DNA of 64,000 nt from Psococerastis gibbosa. Lineage: Eukaryota > Arthropoda > Insecta > Psocodea > Psocidae. The position numbers and the translations under genes were made by a program. The DNA is taken from NCBI GenBank assembly GCA_963971405.1, contig OZ020487.1:9087344-9151343 (forward strand), given 5' to 3'. Below are positions 24,301 through 29,243 of the stretch, in pieces; the first letter of the stretch is position 1, and each line of letters starts with the position of its first letter. The notes beneath the pieces were generated by a model. The model was not told the origin of the DNA. It ran no database searches and saw only the letters and a program-made list of their open reading frames with translations.

Positions 24301-25167
24301 AAATCACACACCGCAAATGCCCGTGGCTGTATGAAGAAATGATTTTTTTTTTAAAGTTTGGGATATATATTATACTGCAATATTATTAAAAAACTATTAT
24401 TATTATTATTATTAAACCTATCGACAAGTAACTTTTTGGAAGACTAAAAGAAATGAACAAAATAGGGTAAATAAAAAAAATATGTAAAAAAAATACTTAA
24501 ATTCAAATACAGTATATATTTTTATAATATATACATACATTTTATTATATATATATATATATATATATATATCATCCTTCAGAGTTCGGAGGGATCTCAT
24601 TCATTGCCAGAAGGCTAGAGTGAGTACTCTATAATGGTTTATTATTATTAATTACTAATTGAATTTTATATCTTGCAGTGTAACTGCACTAAGATCGCTC
24701 GATAAGCGGAAGCTTGAGCGTGATAATTACAAATATTTATTAACAAATTGTTTTTTTCAATATATGCACCTTGTCCGGGGTTACTGGTCAAGGAAAAAAG
24801 TGAAGTGACAATAAATTAACTTTTTTGTTGATAACCTAAATTGGAGGATATAAAATAAACTGGACTGGCGGGATTCGAACCCGTGATTTATGCCTAGCCG
24901 GGGCGTCGTCTTAACCCCTGGACTCAGAAGCCCCAAAAAGTGCAGTTCATTCTAAATCTTCTACGTCTCACTACTACTGCTTTTATTGACAAGTTAGTAC
25001 AGTATTATAGCTAAGTATCACATACGCATAAAATCCTTCCAAGTGAAATAAATACTGCACTTACCATTTGCAGCCTGTAAGTCTGTCGGAAGAGATGAGC
25101 TTTGCCTAAAAGCGGTCGCCAACAGCAAAATAAGTAAAAAATCTTGTCTTTCATTCGAGGTAGCCAT
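156..25167 (-). CDS. axo: Kunitz / laminin-G / EGF surface protein, axotactin-like (16 coding exons seen, 3' end outside window)
   Basis: Sixteen exons on the minus strand join with matching GT-AG sites and phases into about 1130 residues. The order is signal peptide, six Kunitz domains, a linker, laminin-G 1, EGF 1, laminin-G 2, laminin-G 3, EGF 2, then a donor site leaving the window at the left. Coding exons: 25167-25065, 23019-22840, 22233-22051, 19536-19303, 18611-18369, 16754-16536, 11079-10906, 9950-9734, 9013-8829, 8213-7877, 4501-4386, 3308-3202, 2821-2506, 1918-1614, 1040-797, 386-156. Laminin-G and EGF repeats are the hallmark of the neurexin superfamily. The added Kunitz block and segments such as LTLRGSSF and YDWRDRVHSS make an axotactin-like protein the best guess from memory. 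Drosophila axotactin is a secreted glial protein at axons; that role is known for the fly, not shown here. It could instead be another matrix protein with Kunitz modules. Exons in the long introns could have been missed. Confidence 0.75.
467..612. mobile_element. Palindromic MITE, TTA-type family C
   Basis: Ends GGCGCCATTACA and its inverse. The inner arms hold GACGTGGTAGCAGACATT and the reverse of it around a short loop, so the whole 146 bp can fold back. It lies in gene 1's intron between the last two exons. It is the same family as 48126-48267. Confidence 0.7.
797..1040 (-). CDS. Gene 1 exon: laminin-G 3, middle
   Basis: 244 bp, phase 0 in and phase 1 out. The acceptor is TTCTTCCTTCAG and the donor GTGAGA. 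VRFELVPDNIKNVTHLTS, GSWHVIHLTYTKGELSLSVD, QFQMGDKIYIAAGG are laminin-G strands. NVT is a likely N-glycosylation site. Confidence 0.8.
1614..1918 (-). CDS. Gene 1 exon: end of laminin-G 2, start of laminin-G 3
   Basis: 305 bp, phase 1 in and phase 0 out. It begins GLVSHNNFAGSLKYVYYN, the last strands of laminin-G 2, where the usual cysteine of the FxGC motif is serine. It then goes into laminin-G 3 with ESLNISINFKSARAMGVLAY. The acceptor CACCTACAG at 1920-1919 is the most downstream of five near-identical acceptors spaced 120 bp apart. The donor is GTAAGT. Confidence 0.8.
1914..2440 (-). repeat. Tandem array, four 120-bp units plus a partial fifth, repeating a splice acceptor
   Basis: Units start at 1914, 2034, 2154, 2274 and 2394 and differ at only a few bases. 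Read on the minus strand, each contains ATCACCTACAG|GTCTC, identical to the real acceptor of the exon at 1918. The array fills nearly the whole 587-bp intron. The unit length is 40 codons and the frame that leads into the exon is open through all units. Confidence 0.95.
2506..2821 (-). CDS. Gene 1 exon: laminin-G 2, middle
   Basis: 316 bp, phase 0 in and phase 1 out. The acceptor is ATCTTTCAG and the donor GATAG|GTACGT. It codes TRYDDSALFYASGEW, IAASIKDSSVILDIDFGDG, NNQWNNLTISHRGPEI and IYIGGGPELGKKI, all typical laminin-G strands. Its donor faces an intron (2505-1919) that is almost entirely a tandem array of the next exon's splice acceptor. Confidence 0.85.
2851..3140. repeat. Diverged direct repeat, two units of about 143 bp
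   Basis: The first unit (2851-2993) and the second (2996-3140) share TGATTAAGTTTSCGTTAAGA, ACA(A)AGTTGAGCTGTTTTT and TACTC.AGTATAA. It fills the intron between the two laminin-G 2 exons. No coding potential is seen. Confidence 0.7.
3202..3308 (-). CDS. Gene 1 exon: laminin-G 2, first strand block
   Basis: 107 bp, phase 1 in and phase 0 out. The acceptor is TTTTGATTCTAG and the donor ATG|GTAATT. It codes ATVLTLRGSSF, then YDWRDRVHSSENRISLFFM, which joins directly to TRYDDSALFYASG in the next exon to give a normal laminin-G start. An alternative acceptor 21 bp inside the exon would break the phase. Confidence 0.75.
3526..3700. mobile_element. hAT-like G/C-run MITE
   Basis: An exact 8-bp duplication CAGGAGGG flanks it (3518-3525 and 3701-3708). 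The ends are CAGGGACGGATCCAG and the inverse of CAAGGACTGATACG. It has a G-run near the left end and G- and C-runs at the right. It is non-coding. Confidence 0.85.
4240..4345. repeat. Dispersed repeat fragment (ACTGAAGATGTTGACCGCAG family)
   Basis: Similar stretches occur at 18045-18190 and 49700-49850, sharing GTTGACGAARCGTTTGGAAG and a run ending CCCGGATTCT.CTG. Its class is not recognised. Confidence 0.6.
4386..4501 (-). CDS. Gene 1 exon: EGF-like domain 1
   Basis: 116 bp, phase 2 in and phase 1 out, flanked by TTTTCATTCAG and GTAAGT. It has six cysteines in EGF spacing: CRTRANLC, then FVGSRC, VNHYNSLTCDC and YEGEQC. It is too small to show up as a long open frame and was found by reading the intron on the minus strand. 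It lies between laminin-G 1 and 2, as in neurexin-type proteins. Confidence 0.8.
4650..4833. repeat. Near-perfect fold-back with hammerhead-like motif
   Basis: Two arms of about 80 bp beginning CACTCATTGTTAAAATTAAC run inward to CACAACCGGTTTCGGCTCAC and back. On the minus strand the left arm reads TTGACGA, GGC-GTGA-GCC, GAAACCGG, which resembles a hammerhead core as found in Penelope-like retroelement ends. A half copy lies at 27100-27205. It sits in the gene 1 intron upstream of the EGF 1 exon. Confidence 0.6.
4937..5212. mobile_element. hAT-like G/C-run MITE
   Basis: An exact 8-bp duplication ATTACAAT lies on both sides. The ends are CAAGGGCGAATCTAG and the inverse CAATGGCGAATCCAC. There are G-runs just inside the left end and near the right end, then CCCCC blocks. 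It is non-coding. Confidence 0.88.
5330..5430 (-). repeat. Repeat K fragment (inverted)
   Basis: GACTTAACCAAGTACAG and the flanks match the reverse of the dispersed repeat seen at 57045-57300. Confidence 0.5.
5439..5833. mobile_element. Composite MITE-in-MITE, TTA-type (family A with inner element)
   Basis: The outer element has TAA on both sides and ends GGCGCATATTCCACCGACCG and its inverse. The inner element (5510-5762, ends GGCGGGGTTTCCACCGACC) sits in the TTA at the centre of the outer palindrome GACATTCAAGACTTA. The TTA/TAA duplication and GGC-rich ends point to the PIF/Harbinger superfamily. It is non-autonomous, with no transposase. Confidence 0.85.
6079..6125. repeat. Short tandem repeat, three 15-bp units
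   Basis: Units of the type GCGCACGTCTAGTTA, in the gene 1 intron 7876-4502. Each has small changes. Confidence 0.6.
6814..7133. mobile_element. hAT-like G/C-run MITE
   Basis: An exact 8-bp duplication TCTGATAG flanks it. The ends are CAGTGGCGGATTCACG and the inverse CAGTGGCAGATCCAG. GGGGGTCATGACCCCC lies just inside the left end. It is non-coding. Confidence 0.88.
7142..7876. other. Intron sequence with nothing recognised
   Basis: Apart from a short G-run near 7185, I see no gene, no clear repeat and no RNA gene between the MITE and the laminin-G 1 exon. Confidence 0.5.
7877..8213 (-). CDS. Gene 1 exon: laminin-G 1, second half
   Basis: 337 bp, phase 1 in and phase 2 out. The acceptor is CTATTCACAG and the donor GTAAGT. 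DTWHSVTVRIDVHNARLYA, VVLIGGLSPEE and FVGCIRGVILRAGK are standard laminin-G strands. The terminal cysteine pair is present (GCIRG and REGC). It ends in GCTDL, which runs straight into the EGF exon. Confidence 0.85.
8214..8828. other. Intron inside laminin-G 1, nothing recognised
   Basis: Plain AT-rich intron sequence between the two laminin-G 1 exons. No repeat or ORF worth reporting. Confidence 0.5.
8829..9013 (-). CDS. Gene 1 exon: laminin-G 1, first half
   Basis: 185 bp, phase 2 in and phase 1 out. The acceptor is CACTTTTCAG and the donor GTGCGT. It codes the start of a laminin-G fold: ISFQFRTKLPHGLLVYHG, then YALYVIVEKGQLKVVHVFG, the typical alternating strands. Longer open frames over the same bases are shadows; this frame is forced by the splice phases on both sides. 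Confidence 0.8.
9137..9307. repeat. Tandem repeat, three 57-bp units
   Basis: Units begin GTCATATGAAGTGA at 9137, 9194 and 9251 and are nearly identical. 57 is a codon multiple, so one frame stays open through the array, but the location is an intron of gene 1 and no splice sites are seen around it. Confidence 0.9.
9330..9690 (+). mobile_element. Decayed LINE reverse-transcriptase tail
   Basis: The plus-strand remains align by eye with the better copy at 58740-59090: RHEMRTRGV like EMRTTDV, KLNWWGHY like RLSWWGT, and the shared ending CGCAGACCCTCCATGAGGA. Several frame breaks. It is a 5'-truncated LINE in an intron of gene 1. Confidence 0.6.
9734..9950 (-). CDS. Gene 1 exon: linker leading into laminin-G 1
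   Basis: 217 bp, entering in phase 1 and leaving in phase 2. The acceptor is ATTTCTTTCAG and the donor GTACAA. Its 72 or so residues are polar (for example KPDQRSKKLIGKG), then turn into the first strand of the next laminin-G domain (FAQTNAFIQLDGAQIPHF). No domain of its own was recognised. The reading frame is fixed by the flanking exons. Confidence 0.7.
10269..10536. mobile_element. MITE with GGCCCGGTACAC ends, TTA-type
   Basis: TAA precedes it and TTA follows it. The ends are GGCCCGGTACACACAAT and the inverse GGCCCGATACTTACGG. A second member lies at 63324-63740. The right TTA is shared with the next MITE, so the two sit back to back. Confidence 0.65.
10540..10863. mobile_element. TTA-type MITE, rearranged family B
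   Basis: TTA on both sides, with ends GGCGGAGTTTCTACCGACC and GGTCGGTGGAAACCCCGCC. It contains the inner element body, but on the right only, the outer arm with GTCTTGAATGTCTGCTACCA. It therefore looks like a chimera of inner and outer elements. It lies 43 bp from the end of the Kunitz 6 exon. Confidence 0.75.
10906..11079 (-). CDS. Gene 1 exon: Kunitz domain 6
   Basis: A phase 1-1 exon of 174 bp, the shortest Kunitz exon and almost without linker. It has six cysteines, HKWYFNTTTGQC (with an NTT glycosylation sequon) and YGGCMGNNNRF. P1 is lysine (GAC-K), the only basic P1 of the six, so this is the one domain that might still inhibit a trypsin-like protease. The acceptor is TTTGTTCAG and the donor GTAAGT. 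Confidence 0.85.
11381..11465. mobile_element. Very short hAT-like G/C-run MITE (85 bp)
   Basis: The ends are CAAGGCCGTAGCCAGG and the inverse CAAGGCCGTAGCCAAG. The flanks GTCTTATA and ATCTCATA match at six of eight bases. The interior is little more than a G-run, GTCGAACCCC and a C-run. Confidence 0.75.
12000..12180 (-). repeat. Repeat K, diverged inverted copy
   Basis: CCAATGCCAACGACCTCATG and GCAAACTGGTATAAGTTCTC match the reverse of the repeat at 57045-57300. Confidence 0.55.
12442..12621. repeat. Tandem repeat, three 60-bp units
   Basis: Units begin ATAGAAACTTACCTAATCC and are almost identical. Each holds ACTTACCTAAT. It lies in the long intron between Kunitz 5 and Kunitz 6. Confidence 0.9.
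12997..13133. mobile_element. TTA-type MITE, family D
   Basis: The ends are GGCGGCTATTCCACTTGTCA and its perfect inverse, with TAA on the left and TAT on the right. A related copy lies at 17525-17784. It is non-coding. Confidence 0.8.
14340..14540 (-). mobile_element. SINE-3 copy inside hAT element
   Basis: A poly(T) start, then GATTAATCGCAT, TCAGTCGCCTCTGTAGG and GCACGTTACCACCTGGCCAT, the reverse of the copy at 30045-30225. Confidence 0.75.
14553..14760 (-). mobile_element. SINE-2 copy inside hAT element
   Basis: The reverse strand carries GGTTCGAGTC (B box) and the conserved tail GGCTTAGTAATGGAACAAAA. It lies directly next to the SINE-3 copy. Confidence 0.8.
15468..15870. mobile_element. 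Inverted-repeat MITE, family F
   Basis: The left end TTATGGCGATTTGGAGTTAA pairs with the inverse right end TTATGAAAATTTGGGATTAA, followed by matching ATAATACC. A one-ended copy lies at 44185-44285. Confidence 0.65.
15940..16475 (-). mobile_element. LINE reverse-transcriptase C-terminal part
   Basis: The minus strand encodes 138 residues without a stop that read YECETWTIAETMRSRIEAFE, then MWCYRKILKITWTDRITNEE, ANWIGHTLRHDGLLHTILEG and a proline/asparagine end, a very common LINE RT tail. It is the 5'-truncated end of a non-LTR element in an intron of gene 1, next to the Kunitz 5 exon. Confidence 0.85.
16536..16754 (-). CDS. Gene 1 exon: Thr-rich linker and Kunitz domain 5
   Basis: A phase 1-1 exon of 219 bp. 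A short linker with a run of threonines (GTTTTTMTA), a possible O-glycosylation site, precedes a Kunitz domain with HKWYFDRETSRC and YGGCGGNKNRF. P1 is glutamate (GTC-E). The donor is GTAAGT. The chosen acceptor (GCATGTTAAAG) has a weak pyrimidine tract but gives the right phase. Confidence 0.8.
16870..17120 (-). mobile_element. LINE reverse-transcriptase tail, second type
   Basis: The minus strand reads RFIGHVERMPDNRDTRATLH, then RVGRPRI, a stop, WLNDVQMD and GWRDVAEQIRALHGP. One in-frame stop is visible. It is a truncated non-LTR element. Confidence 0.75.
17525..17784. mobile_element. Family D MITE carrying a second palindromic element
   Basis: The outer ends GGCGATTATTCCACTT and GTGGAATAACCGC enclose a second palindrome (about 17592-17727). 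Its arms run AGGAGACTATTATGTAGAT inward to GGTAGAGAC and back, so almost the whole insert is one hairpin. Confidence 0.7.
18045..18190. repeat. Dispersed repeat, second copy (GTTGACGAAACGTTTGGAAG family)
   Basis: Matches 4240-4345 and 49700-49850. Its class is unknown. Confidence 0.6.
18369..18611 (-). CDS. Gene 1 exon: linker and Kunitz domain 4
   Basis: A phase 1-1 exon of 243 bp. A linker of about 25 residues is followed by a Kunitz domain with KMWYFDRWSESC and YGGCDGNANRF and all six cysteines. P1 is glutamate (GSC-E), an acidic residue not expected in a trypsin inhibitor. The acceptor is CAATTTCAG and the donor GTACGT. Confidence 0.85.
18835..19150. repeat. Repeat L (GACAGGGTGGACCTCCTRAT family)
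   Basis: Shares long blocks with 53140-53625, including ATTATAGTGG, AAGTCAC and ATGTCC.ACC.TGTTCCCC. It lies in the gene 1 intron between Kunitz 3 and Kunitz 4. Its class is unknown. Confidence 0.7.
19303..19536 (-). CDS. Gene 1 exon: Pro-rich linker and Kunitz domain 3
   Basis: A phase 1-1 exon of 234 bp. A linker of about 23 residues rich in proline (SPPTPEPLDSIP) precedes a full Kunitz domain with HKWYYDANAGQC and YGGCGGNKNRF. P1 is asparagine (GPC-N). The acceptor is CTTTTTACAG and the donor GTGAGT. A hAT-like MITE lies only about 30 bp upstream of the acceptor, in the preceding intron. Confidence 0.85.
19568..19830. mobile_element. hAT-like G/C-run MITE
   Basis: The flanks GCCAAGAC and ACCAAGAC match at seven of eight bases. 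The ends are CATAGGCGTAGCCAG and the inverse CACGGACGTAGCTAT. A GGGGG run and CCCCCCCCC lie near the left end. It is only about 30 bp from the Kunitz 3 acceptor. Confidence 0.8.
19966..20600 (+). repeat. Repeat K split by a composite MITE
   Basis: GACTCGTATCTGTACTTGG lies before the MITE and TTAAGTCATGCTTTCGCCTG after it. The uninterrupted copy at 57045 reads through the same point as ACTTGGTTAAGTCATG, giving an empty-site reference. Confidence 0.8.
19992..20375. mobile_element. Composite MITE-in-MITE, family A
   Basis: The outer ends are GGCGCCCATTCCACCGACCG and its inverse. The inner element has the same position and ends as at 5439-5833. It is inserted into the TTA of repeat K. Confidence 0.82.
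20600..20750 (-). mobile_element. SINE-2 copy
   Basis: The reverse strand carries GGTTCGAGTCTCACACTTGC and CGACTTTCACCCGAGAGG. It joins directly to the end of repeat K. Confidence 0.75.
20935..21045. repeat. Repeat H fragment
   Basis: AATGACTATATTAACACAGC, then CCAACTAACCCTTTGTTAAA, as at 31440-31545. Confidence 0.6.
21275..22015. repeat. Tandem array of seven hairpin units of about 110 bp
   Basis: Units begin near 21301, 21411, 21521, 21630, 21730, 21844 and 21953 with GCCCGGTGCACAATGAAAG and close about 65-70 bp later with its inverse TATGTGCACCGGGCTT. Each unit can therefore fold on itself. The ends resemble the GGCCCGGTACAC MITE ends. The array sits in the gene 1 intron, ending about 35 bp from the Kunitz 2 exon. 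Confidence 0.85.
22051..22233 (-). CDS. Gene 1 exon: Kunitz domain 2
   Basis: A phase 1-1 exon of 183 bp. It has six cysteines, MWYYDQETNNC and FGGCGGNNNKF, with Phe replacing the usual Tyr before GGC. P1 is glutamine (GFC-Q). The acceptor is GATTTTTTAG and the donor GTAAGT. A tandem array of hairpin units begins about 35 bp beyond its donor. Confidence 0.85.
22234..22839. other. Intron between Kunitz 1 and Kunitz 2, little recognised
   Basis: Only a short purine-rich run (GAAATGAAATGAAAC) stands out. No gene or known repeat is seen. Confidence 0.5.
22840..23019 (-). CDS. Gene 1 exon: Kunitz domain 1
   Basis: A phase 1-1 exon of 180 bp coding 60 residues. All six Kunitz cysteines are present with the usual spacing (eight residues between Cys1 and Cys2), together with KWYYN and YGGCEGNANRF. 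The residue after Cys2 (P1, GPC-S) is serine rather than Lys or Arg, so classical trypsin inhibition is unlikely. The acceptor is TTGCTTAG and the donor GTACGT. Confidence 0.85.
23362..23513. mobile_element. hAT-like G/C-run MITE
   Basis: The flanks CCAATAAT and CCAATAGT match at seven of eight bases. The ends CATGGCCGTGCCCA and inverse CATGGCCGTGCCCAGG are near perfect. A G-run with GGGGTTCGGACCCC lies on the left and a long C-run on the right. Confidence 0.88.
23775..24040. mobile_element. Inverted-repeat MITE with GGTATTGTCATCCGCC ends
   Basis: Both ends carry GGTATTGTCATCCGCC followed by ATTTTTTATCC, in inverted order. The interior is AT-rich and non-coding. It lies in intron 1 of gene 1. 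Confidence 0.75.
24541..24572. repeat. (TA)n microsatellite
   Basis: About 15 TA units. It lies in the first intron of gene 1. Confidence 0.9.
24862..24940 (-). repeat. tRNA-like SINE head or tRNA pseudogene
   Basis: The reverse strand has an A-box-like GAGTCCAGGGGTTAAGACG and a perfect B box GGTTCGAATCC. Related stretches at 44575-44635 and 41225-41275 show that it is a dispersed family, so it is unlikely to be a working tRNA gene. It also lacks a clean seven-pair acceptor stem. Confidence 0.6.
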
Positions 25168-25179
25168 TCCTACAAGGAC
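25065..25179 (-). CDS. Gene 1 exon with start codon and signal peptide
   Basis: An acceptor (TTCTTCACAG) precedes base 25179, so the first 12 bases are 5' UTR and an upstream non-coding exon is expected. The ATG at 25167-25165 opens MATSNERQ followed by the hydrophobic core DFLLILLLATAF, a good secretion signal, with likely cleavage near RQSSS. The start was chosen because the signal peptide begins right there. The exon ends at 25065 with donor GTAAGTG in phase 1, which fits the phase of the first Kunitz exon. Confidence 0.7.
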
Positions 25180-25204
25180 CTGTGAAGAAAAATTCAAATT
25201 GATT

Positions 25205-25290
25205 TTAATAAATTTATTATAGAAATGGTTAGTTGGACTTACATTGCCTGCTGGGTTAATAGTCATTAGTGGCCGGGGCCTCACGGTGAC
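25205..25290 (-). repeat. Repeat H fragment just upstream of the gene 1 start exon
   Basis: The reverse strand has AATGACTATTAACCCAGCAG, GCAATGTAAGTCCAACTAAC, the same order as at 31440-31545. It contains a consensus donor GTAAGT at 25242. Confidence 0.65.
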
Positions 25291-25408
25291 CACTCGAGTT
25301 AGAGATATTACTATGCATACTGCTATTGCCTACGGTTAACATGAAAAAAAGACTTTATAGTCTATAGTAGTATATATTGTTCGCCAATTGTATTGTTGCA
25401 ATAAAGTT

Positions 25409-25440
25409 GTTATTCATTCATTCATTCATTCATTCATTCA
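25409..25440. repeat. (ATTC)n microsatellite
   Basis: About seven ATTC units upstream of gene 1. Confidence 0.9.
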
Positions 25441-25469
25441 GGAGATTGAGAGGTGATAATTTATACTAA

Positions 25470-25650
25470 CACCAGTGGGTCTCTTAGGCAAAGTCCATTT
25501 TTTAATGATTATTAGGGTTTTACTAATTCTCGTTATAGTAGTTATAACAAGTTTTGCTAAAACACTAAGTGTTTGTTTTTGTTTGTTTATCAGTGTAGAA
25601 TACAAGAGCAATGAGTCAATCATCCAAAAACCATCAGTCCGTCTCAGCAT
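25470..25650. repeat. Repeat I and H junction
   Basis: AACACCAGTGG, GGGTTTTACTAATTCT, GTTATAACAAGTTTTG and TTTGTTTATCA also appear in this order at 34240-34390. It then runs into AGAATACAAGAGCAATGAGT, shared with the repeat H element at 31385. Confidence 0.6.
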
Positions 25651-25813
25651 CCTGATCGAGGCGATTATAATACCGGGGTTAAATAAATACCCTAGGATTA
25701 TAACTGTAAACAAACAAATTTCTAATAGCACTTTCCATTAAAAAATTATCTTGTTTACATTTTTAATACCAGGGGATTAAATAAATACCGGTATTATGAT
25801 CGCCTCGATCAGG
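25651..25813. mobile_element. Palindromic MITE, family E
   Basis: The arms CCTGATCGAGGCGATTATAA and its inverse continue into AATACCGG. The inverted repeat is near perfect for about 25 bases at each end. It is non-coding. Confidence 0.75.
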
Positions 25814-26020
25814 CTGCAGGACCGCAAGTACAGGGGTGCAAGTGACAATATAATAAACATTGAAGACAATTTTATTGAGGCTGAGCTTTGTAACTCAATT
25901 GAAAATGTATAAGCCTACCCTTTTTCTAGGAATTTTAGTCAAAATGGCAGATCCCGATGTTCCTGTCGGTTACTAGGATAAAAAGCGGTTAGAATACAGC
26001 ACGGTGCACTGCACCCCTAA

Positions 26021-26417
26021 GGTGGGGTTTCCACCGACCTCTCATTGCTGAATGCAAAGACATTGACGTGGTAGCAGACATACAAGACTTAGGCGGGTAT
26101 TCCACCGATGACCTCTCATTGCAGAATGCAAATGACATTTACGGAAATTTGAATTTTTCTTTTTATATAAATCTATTTAAATGATTGTACTTAACATATC
26201 CCATGACACCATTTTATAATTTTAGTTTGTTTGTTTGTGATTTTACTCTATGATCATTGATCAATTTTAACTAAGGCATAGAGTAAAACAAAAATTTCCG
26301 TCAATGTCATTTGCATTCTGCAATGAGAGGTCGATGGAATACCCGCCTTTATTAATGATATCAGCTACCACGTCATGTCTTTGCATTCTGCAATGAGAGG
26401 TCGGTGGAAACCCCGCC
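26021..26417. mobile_element. Composite MITE-in-MITE, family B
   Basis: TAA on both sides. The outer ends are GGTGGGGTTTCCACCGACC and its inverse. The inner element (26092-26347, ends GGCGGGTATTCCACCGA) lies at the central TTA of GACATACAAGACTTA. Confidence 0.85.
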
Positions 26418-27099
26418 TAATCGCAAATAAAGTCACTTGCACCCCTTGGCTTCTAGCCGCTTCCATTGAAGTATCATACTGTATGAGCTGCATTGAAAGA
26501 AAGCTCCAGTCTGCGTGTACTATACCAGCTCTGCGCCATAATCAAATTAACCAATTTACCGAACTTGGCCTTCTTTGCTGCGGCCACATCTGTTTTGCTG
26601 CAGTGCCGGCCGCCAATGGCAACATGGCGCCTAAAAATATTATCGAGCATATATAAAATCACGGCAATGAATAGTCCAATTGGAGGAGATCCTTTTTTTT
26701 CAAATAAAATTAATGTTAATTCATTCAATTCAAATTCCCCCCCCCCCCCCCGCCTGGTTAGACCTATGTTGACAATTTTGTTTATTTCGTGCCACACAAT
26801 ACGAATTGGGTGTGTCCAACAGCAATCTGAGTATTTGACAACATAGATAACTCGAAATATCTTTATTATCTTCAAACATAACCTAGTCTACGATAAAGCT
26901 GTAATGTTTGTGTAAATCTGTGTTCAGAAAGTCCTACATATTATCCTATAGGGTAAAGCATTGTGTAGCCTAATATTGAATTTAACATTGTGGGTTAGTT
27001 GTAAGAGTGGGCCGAAAATTGGCTCATACGGAAAATAAAGACAATTTTCTTTCTTTCTTCTTTCTTTCAATAATCTGAATATTTTACTGATTATGAAGA

Positions 27100-27205
27100 C
27101 ACACATTGTTAAAATTAATCACTTTGTATAGTTTTAGGTAAAATTAAAAACATACACAACCGGTGTCGGCTCACGCCATCGTCAAGTGCGATTGAAAACA
27201 GATAA
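27100..27205. repeat. Half copy of the fold-back with hammerhead-like motif
   Basis: CATTGTTAAAATTAATCACT, then CACAACCGGTGTCGGCTCAC, as in one arm of 4650-4833. The conserved GAAAC box reads GACAC here. Confidence 0.6.
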
Positions 27206-27902
27206 AACAAAAAGGCATGCAAGCTAAAACAAAACTCACTGTCAGGATAACACACAGCATCGCATAAAGTAAACAATTTAAATTGAACAATTAAACATTA
27301 ACCAATGGAAGCGCCAACAGGGGGGAACTACTTAAAAAGGTTATGTCATTAAGTAACGTTTTGTTTTTAACCATATTATGAAGACAACTGTGCTGTTCTA
27401 TATTTTTTCTTATTTTCATTATTTGCTTGAAATTTATAGCATTAGAGAACTCTGAACGAACGTTTTCATATTGCTACTACCTTCGTGAGACACCAGTGGA
27501 GGGGCTGATAGGAAGGTATACAGCAAATCCTTTTATTTCAGAAAATTGTAAACCTTTTCAAATCGATTCCAAAACTGGAACCAGCTTTTTGCATATTCAG
27601 CTCGATATTGCAGCCAACAACTGGGTTGAATGATGCCGCTTCCTATGGTGATGTTGGTACAGGTTTATAGGTATATTACATATATATATATATATATGTC
27701 TGTAGGTACGAAAGGTATTATTGGTTAATGACTCATACTAAAACATAACTAATTTGGAATTCAGTCTGGGCGATTTCCGAAACCTAAGCCCGTATAGGGT
27801 AGGCACGTTTATCAAAACGTGGAAGGGGACTTCCGCCCAACCATTTTATCGGCGCCTTTGATCAAAACTCTGATAAAAGCCTATGATTGCATTTGATTCC
27901 CT

Positions 27903-27940
27903 TATGCGGGGTTTCCACCGACCTCTCATTGCAGAATGCA
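27903..27940. repeat. Family B MITE end fragment
   Basis: A single end, GCGGGGTTTCCACCGACC followed by CTCATTGCAGAATGCA. Confidence 0.7.
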
Positions 27941-28708
27941 CAAACAGCAAGCCCTATTTCCAACCATTTCGAGAGGTGGCTCTGGGTACTTGAAACCTGG
28001 TAGGCCATCATCACTTCCTTACAGGCGAGGTTGGGGCCTGTAATCACAAAAAAAGCCCTCTCCAACTACCAGTACAAAACCTCTTGCGTCTTTACTGGGA
28101 GGTTTGTCGGCGTATGGCAGAGATGCCAAGAGCTGGCATTGGATAAAGTTAAGTAAATAATTACATTAAATTTACACTAATTCCTGGATAAGTTATTATT
28201 TTCCGTTAACTGTGGCAGCAGGAATTAGAAAAACTGAGGTTTTCAAATTCCAGTTTATCCTAGGAAAACCTGACATTGTGTAGAGAGAGATTTAGTTTGC
28301 TATTCAAGTGGATGTCTTCGTGACGCTCGTTGTTAATGTCAGTCACGTCGTTATAAGTATACTGGCGGTTGACAACGACGAAATTGCTGCCTTCATTTCA
28401 CTGGTAAACTCCTAAAATTTAGCCGGAGGCTTACACTTGGAGAAGAGACTATTGTAAACGAGCACACAATATACTATAATATATAATTTCCTCGTAATTT
28501 AACCGAGGGAATTTATAATTAAAATCAAGAATAATGTTTCAGGAACAGATACAAAAGGTTAACATGTTGAGGAAAATATATTGTCGGTACCTACTGTAGG
28601 CTATATACTGACTGACATTTACAGCATTATTATCAATTTGTATTGTAGTATTGTGTTATATGGTACACAGTGATGTCATTAAATTGATTTTAAGAGGTTG
28701 AAGGGACA

Positions 28709-28887
28709 TAAGGCCGTAGCCAGGATTTTTTTCGGTGGGAGGGGGGGGGGGTGGTTCAGAAATGTCATTGGATATTACATAATAGTTTTGATTTTTCCTC
28801 TCAAAATCCGATTCCATCTAGTATCAAGCCATTTCATATCGATCGGGGGGGGAGGGGGGGGGTTGAACCCCCCTGGCTACGGCCTTG
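28709..28887. mobile_element. hAT-like G/C-run MITE
   Basis: The flanks AAGGGACA and AAGAGACA match at seven of eight bases. The ends are TAAGGCCGTAGCCAGGA and the inverse CAAGGCCGTAGCCAGG. G-runs lie at both ends and a short C-run before the right end. A further related end starts at about 28901. Confidence 0.82.
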
Positions 28888-29243
28888 AAGAGACAGTATC
28901 AAGGCTGTAGCTACTGGGAGCAGGGGAGGGGGATTACTGGCTTGCAGCCCCACACCCACCGAAATGATAAATTGAGAATGAAATAAATGTAGTATATGAA
29001 ACAAAATAAATATATATAATAATAAAAAATATTAAAAGCATTTATAGAATCTAGAATAAGTCTTCCTTTGTAAATTCTAAACTTTACTGCTGTTATAATT
29101 GGCAAAACCCCACTGTTTCGCGCCTATTTCCTCGAAACTTTTCCCCGGGGAAACAAACCCCCACGAGCCCCTTTTCAGGTTGTTGGCAATATGACTATTG
29201 GGGCATTTCACGTGGATTCTGTTCATAATTGGGTTAATTTTAG

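Noticed and set aside
24862-24940. Possible tRNA gene with a perfect B box.
   Set aside because: Related sequences at 41200 and 44515 show a dispersed repeat, and the acceptor stem does not pair cleanly.
26474-26875. Open frames of more than 110 residues on both strands.
   Set aside because: No recognisable domain, low-complexity C-runs and overlap of both strands; nothing supports coding.
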